This document shows, piece after piece, positions 1 through 5,233 of a DNA stretch of 5,233 bases; positions within the stretch are counted from its first letter, which is position 1; every line of letters starts with the position of its first letter. The stretch is from the NCBI GenBank assembly GCA_002695115.1, contig NZOA01000022.1, positions 10,681 to 15,913 on the forward strand, written 5' to 3'. The position numbers and the translations under genes were made by a program. Source of the DNA: Planctomycetota bacterium. GTDB lineage: Bacteria; Planctomycetota; UBA8108. Under the pieces are notes generated by a model. The model was not told where the DNA came from. It did not search any database and saw only the letters and a list, made by a program, of their open reading frames with translations.

Positions 1-1584
1 AAGATGTACGAGGAGCTTTCGAAGGTCATCCGGGCGCGAACCCTGCCGGCCTTCATGCCCATCTTTCATCGTGATTTCATCTTCGAGGCGGCGGATGGAA
101 GCGCTCTCGATCGCGGTCCGTGGCGTCGCCTGTGGATGGATCGCTTCGAGGAGGCGCGGTATGAGAAGCTGGCCTTCAAGCTCGACCGGTTACTCAAGCG
201 CAGCGATGAGGAGCTCACGCTCAGGGTCCGGCGGGTGCTGGCCTGGAGAAGCGCCGAGGGAGCCCAATTGCAGGTGCTGGATTCGACCTTTGACGATACC
301 TGGGTGATGGCAGGCGAGGGCTGGCAGCTGCTCGTTCGCAAGGAGAGCGGGGTACGGGCCAGCGGAGTCATCCCGCCGGCCTGGGGCGCCAAGATCGAGA
401 GCCCTCGGCTCTCGACGCTTTCGAAAGACCTCGCGGCGGGAAAGAAGGAGACCCTCGCGGTGTTCTGGAAGGAAATCGAAAAAAGCGGTGGCCCGCTCGT
501 CGAGGGGGTCGAGGGCAAGGACAACCTCGCGCTGGTTACGACCCTCTGGCGCGCCCGGGGCGGCGAGCTCCGGGTCCGGCTCGAGGGCGGCAAGCCGGGC
601 CGGTCGGGCTACAAGTCACTCCGGCGCCTGGGGGAGACGGACCTCTGGTACCGGAGCGAGCGGCTGTCGAAGAAGGTCCGCTACACCTACAGGCTTCACG
701 TCCAGAGGGAGGTGGTTTCTCCCGCCTTCGCCGGCCAGGCGAAGGAGACGCTGGCGGTCGCTTCCATCGAGATCGACTCACTCAATTCGAAGCAGGCCGA
801 TGATGCCTCACTTGTCGAGCTCCCGGGAGCCGAGGCGCTTCCCAGGCTCAAGGAGGTCAAGGACAGACCCTCAGGAGACCTCGAGCGGATGACGGTTCGC
901 AGCTCGATCCTCGATGAGCGCCGCTTTGTCTCCGTCTACACTCCTCCAGGCTACGATGATTCCGACAAGGCCGCGCCCTTGAGCGCTGTTTTCCTGCTCG
1001 ACCGCGGCGACTACGCCAGCCGCCGTCTCACGAGAACAGTCCTCGACAATCTCACCGCCGAGAAGACCATTGCATCGACTGTGGTCTTCATGTTGCACAG
1101 CGAGGGTTCGAAGAGTTCCGGCATCGAGGCCTCCGACAGGTTCGTGCGTTTCGTCGGCGAGGAACTGGTCGCCTGGGCGAGGGAAAACTTCAAGCTGTCG
1201 AAAGATCCGGCCGATTACGTCATCGGTGGCAACGGGGTCGGCGGCTCGATCGCCGCTTTCTGCGCCGCGGAGCATCCCGAGACCTTCGGAAGTGTGCTGT
1301 GTGAAAGCGCCGATTTCTTGAGGTGTATCTCAAACGCCGAGGGCGGCGGATCGAGGTGCGTACCGGGTCGTTTCGCGAAGCCTGCCGATACGAAACCGCG
1401 CTTCTACCTCTCACTCGGCGAGCTCGAGAGCAACGCCCTTGCCGCCAGCAACCGCCACCTGCGCGATGTCCTGCGCGCCGGCGGCTACAAGCTCAAGTGG
1501 TCCCGCTTCGCAGGCAACCACAACTCCCGCACCTGGTGCGCCGCCCTGGCCGCCGGGCTCGAAGTCCTCTTGCCGGGTTCCTGA
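1..1584 (+). CDS. NTF2-like / enterochelin-esterase-like (Fes/esterase D) fusion protein, 5' partial, probable pseudo-esterase
   Basis: The frame is open from position 1 (the codon before the first ATG at 4 is a Lys) and ends at TGA 1582-1584. Numbering below starts at that ATG. Residues 1-115 have the pattern of an NTF2/SnoaL-like domain: an opening helix with YEELSKVIRARTLPAF, then F-DDTWVMAGEGWQLLVRKE near the end. Such domains normally have more sequence before this helix, so the true start and any signal peptide probably lie upstream of the window. Residues about 145-260 are beta-rich and resemble the N-terminal domain of enterochelin esterases (LWRARGGELRVRLEGG). Residues about 293-526 match the Fes/esterase D alpha/beta-hydrolase fold: VSVYTPPGYDD, LLDRGDYASR, DYVIGGNGVGG, HPETFGSVL, and a C-terminal GNHNSRTW. 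The family nucleophile motif GxSxGG reads G-N-G-V-G-G at 409-414, so Gly411 replaces the catalytic Ser; His506 and Glu473/475 could be the other triad positions. Family hydrolases cleave ester bonds, for example in siderophores, but this copy may be non-catalytic. It converges on the DUF1501 gene and is not in its operon. Fold assignment is fairly sure; function and substrate are unknown. Confidence 0.8.
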   Translation, partial: KMYEELSKVIRARTLPAFMPIFHRDFIFEAADGSALDRGPWRRLWMDRFEEARYEKLAFKLDRLLKRSDEELTLRVRRVLAWRSAEGAQLQVLDSTFDDTWVMAGEGWQLLVRKESGVRASGVIPPAWGAKIESPRLSTLSKDLAAGKKETLAVFWKEIEKSGGPLVEGVEGKDNLALVTTLWRARGGELRVRLEGGKPGRSGYKSLRRLGETDLWYRSERLSKKVRYTYRLHVQREVVSPAFAGQAKETLAVASIEIDSLNSKQADDASLVELPGAEALPRLKEVKDRPSGDLERMTVRSSILDERRFVSVYTPPGYDDSDKAAPLSAVFLLDRGDYASRRLTRTVLDNLTAEKTIASTVVFMLHSEGSKSSGIEASDRFVRFVGEELVAWARENFKLSKDPADYVIGGNGVGGSIAAFCAAEHPETFGSVLCESADFLRCISNAEGGGSRCVPGRFAKPADTKPRFYLSLGELESNALAASNRHLRDVLRAGGYKLKWSRFAGNHNSRTWCAALAAGLEVLLPGS

Positions 1585-1606
1585 AGACCGCCAGTCTTTC
1601 CTCAGG
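1580..1606. terminator. Imperfect inverted repeat across the convergent gene ends, possible bidirectional terminator
   Basis: Only 17 bp separate the two convergent stop codons. CCTGA (1580-1584) pairs with TCAGG (1602-1606), and AGAC (1585-1588) pairs with GTCT (1594-1597). The loop is CGCCA, and an unpaired TTCC (1598-1601) bulges on the right arm. Both TGA stop codons lie within the outer arm. There is no good T-tract on either strand, and 3 of the 5 outer pairs follow automatically from both genes ending in TGA. It is therefore a weak candidate for an intrinsic terminator serving both transcription units. Confidence 0.25.
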
Positions 1607-2990
1607 CCAGGAGTTCACTGATCACCTTGCCGCCGAATTGGGAGAGCTGCTTGAAGCGGCCGCCGTGGAGGTAGGTGAGCTTGTTGTCGTCGAGGCCGAG
1701 GAGGTGGAGGAGGGTGACGTGGAGGTTGCGGATCGGGTGGACGACGTCGACGGCCTTCTCGCCGAGCTCGTCGGTGCCGCCGACCACTGCACCGGCGTTC
1801 ACCCCGCCGCCGGCCAGGAAGATCGGCATCGCCTGGCTGTTGTGGTCGCGGCCGGCTCGCTGGCCGCCGCCGCGGATGCCGTTGTCGGGGGTGCGGCCGA
1901 ATTCTCCGGTCCATATGACCAGGGTATCATCGAGGAGACCGCGCTCCCTGAGGTCGCTGATGAGGGCGGCGATGGGCTTGTCGACCGAGCGGATACGCTC
2001 GGAATGAGATTTTTCGATATAGTCGTGTGAGTCCCAGCCGGCGGTGTAGACCTGCACGAAGCGGACGCCGTTTTCCAGCAGGCGCCGGGCGAGCAGGCAG
2101 CGGCGGCCGAAGTCCGCGGTGCGCTGGTCGTTGAGACCGTAGCCTTCCCGGGTGGCGGCTTTCTCTTTCTCAATATCAAGGATTCCCGGCACCTGCAGCT
2201 GCATGCGGAAGGCCAGCTCGTAGCTCTCCATGCGGGCGGCGAGCTCGTCGTGGGAGGGATGCCTGGCGGCATGGGCCCGGTTGAGGCTCGCGAGGAGATC
2301 AAGGTTCCCTCGCTGGTGCTTGCGGGTGATCCCTGCGGGAGGGTGCAGGTCGAGGATGGGCGAGCCCTTCGGACGCAGCGTGGTGCCCTGGTAGTGCGGC
2401 GGCAGGAAGCCGCTCGACCAGTTGGCCGCGCCGCCCTGGGGCGAGGCGACCTCGGGCAATACGATGAAGCCCGGCAGGTCCTGGTTTTCGGTGCCGAGGC
2501 CGTAGCTGACCCAGGAGCCGATCGCCGGATCGCCGCCGAAGCGGTTGCCGGTATTCATGTGGTAGTTGGCGGTCGGGTGGTTGATCGATTCGCCCTGGCA
2601 GCCGCGGTAGACGCAGAGCTCGTCGGCGACGCCGGCGAGGTGTTGCCAGTGCTCGCACATATCGATGCCCGCCTTGCCTGCCTTTTTGAACTTGAAGGGG
2701 CTCTTGACGAAGTAGCGCTGCCCGGAGCCCATCGCCGAGACGAACTTGTCGGCGCGCTTGAACTTTTTCAGGTGGAGCTCGGAGAGCTTTTCCTTCGGAT
2801 CGAAGGTGTCGATATGACTCGGCCCGCCCGCCATGTAGAGCATGATGCAGCGCTTTGCCCTGGCATTGGGCAGATGGGGAGCTTTCGGCGCGAGCAGCCC
2901 GGAGGCGGTCTCCTCGGCGCGCAGCATCGAGTGGAAGGCGACGGCTCCAAGGCCGCCTGTCACTCCGTATAGGAAATCGCGTCGGTTCAT
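1602..2990 (-). CDS. DUF1501 family protein, Tat-exported, alkaline-phosphatase/sulfatase-like fold
   Basis: This is a complete 462-residue protein, a usual length for the family, starting with ATG at 2990-2988 and ending with TGA at 1604-1602. The N-terminus MNRRDFLYGVTGGLGAVAF is a twin-arginine signal, which fixes the start and predicts export of a folded protein. Family motifs in order: MLYMAGGPSHIDTFDPK (50-66), NHPTANYHMNTGNR (137-150), GVRFVQVYTAGWDSH (308-322), a DLRERGLLDDTLVIW stretch followed by TGEFGRTP (361-368), GRDHN (380-384), LHVTLLHLLGLD (423-434) and HGGR (442-445). DUF1501 proteins are related to the alkaline phosphatase/sulfatase superfamily; the conserved Asp/His residues are candidate metal or active-site ligands, but no reaction is established. 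The start lies 2 bp after the stop of the DUF1553 gene, so the two are co-transcribed and probably translationally coupled. I see no clear Shine-Dalgarno sequence upstream, common in Planctomycetota. No frameshift or missing block is visible. Family assignment is very sure; molecular function is unknown. Confidence 0.96.
   Translation of the reverse strand: MNRRDFLYGVTGGLGAVAFHSMLRAEETASGLLAPKAPHLPNARAKRCIMLYMAGGPSHIDTFDPKEKLSELHLKKFKRADKFVSAMGSGQRYFVKSPFKFKKAGKAGIDMCEHWQHLAGVADELCVYRGCQGESINHPTANYHMNTGNRFGGDPAIGSWVSYGLGTENQDLPGFIVLPEVASPQGGAANWSSGFLPPHYQGTTLRPKGSPILDLHPPAGITRKHQRGNLDLLASLNRAHAARHPSHDELAARMESYELAFRMQLQVPGILDIEKEKAATREGYGLNDQRTADFGRRCLLARRLLENGVRFVQVYTAGWDSHDYIEKSHSERIRSVDKPIAALISDLRERGLLDDTLVIWTGEFGRTPDNGIRGGGQRAGRDHNSQAMPIFLAGGGVNAGAVVGGTDELGEKAVDVVHPIRNLHVTLLHLLGLDDNKLTYLHGGRFKQLSQFGGKVISELLA
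2916..2990 (-). other. Twin-arginine (Tat) signal region of the DUF1501 protein
   Basis: Residues 1-25 begin MNRRDFL, which fits the Tat consensus (R-R-x-F-L). A moderately hydrophobic, glycine-containing core follows (LYGVTGGLGAVAF, 7-19). The exact cleavage point cannot be read with certainty; it would fall around residues 25-30, before the conserved domain. It implies export across the cytoplasmic membrane in folded form. Confidence 0.85.
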
Positions 2991-2992
2991 GA

Positions 2993-5233
2993 TCAGTAGA
3001 TGTAAACGAATTCGTTCGAGTTGAAGAGCACCAGGCAGAGATCCGCCAGCGCCCGCGTCGGGGGCTTCACATCCCAGGGCTGCAGGTCGGCGACATAGTC
3101 GCCGGCGTAGATATCAAGATCCTCGACCCACCAGAAGTCCAGCCCGGTCATCTCCTCGACCATCTGCCGGATGACGTATTTCGGTTTTTCTTTCTTTACC
3201 GGCCTGATGGCCTCGTGGCTCCTTGTTGTCTGTTCGAGATGCGCGAGGCAGCGCTGGAGCTCATCGCCCGCGGGTGTTCGCTGGTAGATGAGCCGGAAGG
3301 CGAGGACTACCTGGGCCCGCAGGTTGCCGGGCTTTTCTTTTTCGATGCGCGCGGCGAGGGCGAGTGCCCTGGCGCGAACGATGGGGCTGTTGAGCAGGGT
3401 GAAGGCCTGTGGCACGATGGTGGAAGAGTCCCGTCGCTCGCAGGAGAGATCCGGTCCCGGCTTGTTGAAGACCTCCAGCAGCGGGTCGGCGAGGGTGCGG
3501 ATCCGCTCGGCGTAGATGGTGCGGCGGTTTCTCTGGCCTGGAAGGGGGTCTGCCTGGTAGGCCGGGCCGACGGAGCCCATGATGTGCCGCGGCTGCATGG
3601 CGACCTCTTCGTTGATCTCCGGGTGGACCGGGATTCCACCAAGCTCGCGGTTCAGCTCTCCAGAGATCGCCAGCATCGCATCCCTCAATTCCTCGGCGCC
3701 GAGGCGCCGTGGTGGGAAGGCGGCATAGCTCGTTCCCTTTGGATCGAGTTCTCCCAGCTTCGCGGGATCCGGATGGGCCGCGGCGCGCTGCCAGGCTGTC
3801 GATGACAGGATGAGCCGGTCGAGCTTCTTGAAGGACCAGCCGCCTGAGATGAATTCAGACGCGAGCCAGTCGAGGAGCTGCGGATGGGATGGGCGCGCCC
3901 CCTTCGAGCCGAAGTTGTTGGGGTTGGCGGCAAGCGCCCGGCCGAAGCGCCACTGCCAGACGCGGTTTACGATGACGCGGGCGGTGAGGGGGTTCTTTTT
4001 CGAGGCGATCCAGTTCGCCAGCTTCGCGCGGCGTCCTCCGGTCGCATCGGTTACCGCCGATCCTTCCTCGGAGCCGGAGAGGAAGCTGAGCACGCCGGGC
4101 TTGACCGGTTCGCCGGGTGTTTCGAGAGAGCCGCCCGTGAGGATCCGGACCTCCGGGGCCTTCGCGTTTTTTCGTTTATTTTCAGGCGGCATCCAGTGGA
4201 TAGCCTGCTGCGAGTTGCGCGCGATGTCGGGGCCGCTGTAGACGCTGAAGGCCAGGGGCCTGTAGCGCGTGAGCTCGTGCTGGAGCTGCTGCGTGCGTTT
4301 ATGGCGGACCTTATTGTGCCCCTTCTTCTCGGTGTCGCGGTCGAAGTCCCGCACAGGGCGTTCCTTCTCCGGGATCGACAGGAGGCTTCGGATCGATTGC
4401 TCCTTTGCGAGCTTTTCATAGCGCGTCTTTCCCGCGCTCAGTCCGCGGCGGTTCTCCTGCGGCTGGTAGGGGACCCTCCGGTGCGCGAATTGCACCGTCG
4501 CGAAGATGGCCTGTATGCGGTAGTAGTCCTTGGTCGGGATCGGGTCAAACTTGTGATCATGACACTTGGCACAGCGCAGCTCGTTACCGAGGAAGGTGAC
4601 CCCGATGGAGTTGACGACATCATCGAGGTATTGCTGGCGGGTCACGATCGCGACGCTCATTGCCGTGTGCTCCCAGGGCCCCATGCGCAGGAAGCCGGTG
4701 GCGATGAGATGGTCAGGGTCGCCGGGCTTGAGCTCATCGCCGGCCAGCTGTTCACGGATGAACTGGTCGTAGGGTTTGTCGGCGTTGAAGCTGCGGATCA
4801 CGTAGTCGCGGTAGCGCCAGGCGTGTGGCCTGGGATAGTCGTTGGAGAATCCTGCCGAGTCGGCGTAGCGAACCACGTCGAGCCAGTGGCGGGCCATCTG
4901 CTCGCCGTAGTGGGGGCTCTCGAGGAGGCGCTCAACCAGCGCCTTCCGGGCCTCTCCGGGATCTTTCTTCCAGGCGGCGCGGAAGTCATCGACCTCCTTC
5001 GGGCTCGGCGGCAGGCCGGTCAGGTTGTAGGCGGCGCGCCGGATGAGGGTTGCCGGATCGGCCTGTGGCGCCGCCTTCAATCCTTCTGGCAGGCGCGCGT
5101 CGATGAAGGCGTCGATGGGATTGGCGCCCTCCTTCGGTACCTTTGGCCGCTTGAGCGGCTGGTAGGCCCAGAGACCTTCCGGGTCGTACTCTCGGTTGGT
5201 CCATTCGGAGCTCAGTCCGCCGCTGGTCTTTAC
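2993..5233 (-). CDS. DUF1549/DUF1553 (PSCyt2-PSD1) planctomycete cytochrome c family protein, 5' partial
   Basis: The frame runs from the right edge of the window (VKTSGGLSSEWTNREYD...) to TGA at 2995-2993, giving 746 visible residues. The TTG at 5080-5078 is internal: the 51 codons before it carry the family pattern WAYQPLKRP (22-30) and NPIDAFIDARL (38-48). The DUF1549 part spans about 38-250, with LIRRAAYNLTGLPPSP (63-78), RHWLDVVRYADS (115-126), an FIREQLAGDEL stretch (158-168) and the heme-c motif CAKCH (221-225) followed by DHKFDPIPTKDYY. A short, strongly charged linker (about 262-325) leads to PEVRILTGGSLETPGEPVKPGV. The DUF1553 part runs from about 404 to the end: LANWIASKKNPLTARVIVNRVWQ, PSHPQLLDWLA, STAWQRAA, RRLGAEELRDAML and the conserved terminus LFNSNEFVYIY. 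Many relatives carry a further N-terminal cytochrome c-like domain and signal peptide; that part would lie outside the window. These proteins are thought to be exported hemoproteins, and their role is not established. The gene lies 2 bp upstream of the DUF1501 gene, its habitual partner. Confidence 0.95.
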   Translation of the reverse strand, partial: VKTSGGLSSEWTNREYDPEGLWAYQPLKRPKVPKEGANPIDAFIDARLPEGLKAAPQADPATLIRRAAYNLTGLPPSPKEVDDFRAAWKKDPGEARKALVERLLESPHYGEQMARHWLDVVRYADSAGFSNDYPRPHAWRYRDYVIRSFNADKPYDQFIREQLAGDELKPGDPDHLIATGFLRMGPWEHTAMSVAIVTRQQYLDDVVNSIGVTFLGNELRCAKCHDHKFDPIPTKDYYRIQAIFATVQFAHRRVPYQPQENRRGLSAGKTRYEKLAKEQSIRSLLSIPEKERPVRDFDRDTEKKGHNKVRHKRTQQLQHELTRYRPLAFSVYSGPDIARNSQQAIHWMPPENKRKNAKAPEVRILTGGSLETPGEPVKPGVLSFLSGSEEGSAVTDATGGRRAKLANWIASKKNPLTARVIVNRVWQWRFGRALAANPNNFGSKGARPSHPQLLDWLASEFISGGWSFKKLDRLILSSTAWQRAAAHPDPAKLGELDPKGTSYAAFPPRRLGAEELRDAMLAISGELNRELGGIPVHPEINEEVAMQPRHIMGSVGPAYQADPLPGQRNRRTIYAERIRTLADPLLEVFNKPGPDLSCERRDSSTIVPQAFTLLNSPIVRARALALAARIEKEKPGNLRAQVVLAFRLIYQRTPAGDELQRCLAHLEQTTRSHEAIRPVKKEKPKYVIRQMVEEMTGLDFWWVEDLDIYAGDYVADLQPWDVKPPTRALADLCLVLFNSNEFVYIY
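4559..4573 (-). other. CxxCH heme-c binding motif (CAKCH) in the DUF1549 region
   Basis: Codons TGT GCC AAG TGT CAT encode C221-A-K-C224-H225 of the visible protein, followed by DHKFDPIP. The two cysteines would bind heme c covalently by thioethers and the histidine would be an axial ligand. This predicts maturation outside the cytoplasm by a cytochrome c biogenesis system. The motif is a regular feature of this family, so the reading is well supported, although heme loading of this position has to my knowledge not been proven generally. Confidence 0.75.

Noticed and set aside
1323..2030. Long + strand open frame overlapping the 3' end of the esterase-like gene and the DUF1501 gene
   Set aside because: It is antisense to a clearly recognised DUF1501 protein with all family motifs. 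Its translation is low-complexity (Ala/Val/Glu/Asp-rich), as expected for a shadow frame in GC-rich DNA.
2250..2972. + strand open frame of 240 codons opposite the DUF1501 gene
   Set aside because: It lies entirely antisense to the Tat signal and N-terminal half of the DUF1501 protein, shows no recognisable motif, and has biased composition typical of a GC-rich shadow frame.
3005..3016. Perfect 12-bp palindrome AACGAATTCGTT near the end of the DUF1553 gene, upstream of the DUF1501 start
   Set aside because: It encodes the N-E-F-V of the strongly conserved C-terminal NSNEFVYIY motif. Protein conservation explains it, and there is no sign of a separate operator or terminator role.
3215..3805. 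+ strand open frame of 196 codons opposite the DUF1553 domain
   Set aside because: It is antisense to the conserved DUF1553 region and has no recognisable domain or convincing start context.
2993..5080. Reading the DUF1549/DUF1553 gene as a complete gene starting at the TTG at 5080
   Set aside because: The frame stays open to the window edge, and the 51 codons upstream encode conserved family sequence (WAYQPL, NPIDAFI). The gene therefore continues beyond the window and this TTG is an internal leucine.
4986..5204. Small - strand open frame near the right edge
   Set aside because: It overlaps the true DUF1549 frame in another phase, and its translation is Arg/Pro/Gly-rich without any motif.

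Overview
The window is GC-rich and almost entirely coding. It looks like a fragment of a Planctomycetota or Verrucomicrobiota-type genome. The main reason is an adjacent pair of genes typical of that superphylum: a DUF1549/DUF1553 protein (planctomycete cytochrome c / PSD1 family) followed by a Tat-exported DUF1501 protein. Phylum assignment is inference from these families; relatives also occur in some Acidobacteriota and uncultured lineages, so it is not proven.

Layout: positions 1-1584 on the + strand hold the 3' part of a multidomain protein. It has an NTF2/SnoaL-like N-terminal domain, a beta-rich linker domain resembling the N-terminal part of enterochelin esterases, and a C-terminal Fes/esterase-D type alpha/beta-hydrolase domain. 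The 5' end is cut by the window. Its nucleophile elbow reads G-N-G-V-G-G where the family has G-x-S-x-G-G, so the catalytic serine appears to be glycine while the histidine and acidic positions look retained. A 17-bp convergent gap (1585-1601) follows and can fold, together with both flanking stop codons, into an imperfect hairpin.

On the - strand, transcription runs from the right edge leftward. The DUF1549/DUF1553 gene (2993 to beyond 5233, 5' end missing) ends 2 bp before the start of the DUF1501 gene (1602-2990), so the two are almost certainly one operon. The upstream gene carries a CxxCH heme-c motif within its DUF1549 region, and the DUF1501 protein has a twin-arginine signal. Both are therefore expected to work outside the cytoplasm, probably as a partnered redox/hydrolase-type unit whose substrate is not known.

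There is no non-coding stretch longer than 17 bp. I see no RNA gene, mobile element, CRISPR array or promoter: both transcription units start outside the window. The most notable observation is the probable loss of the catalytic serine in the esterase-like protein. The rest is a widespread but functionally poorly characterised gene pair rather than a clearly new system.
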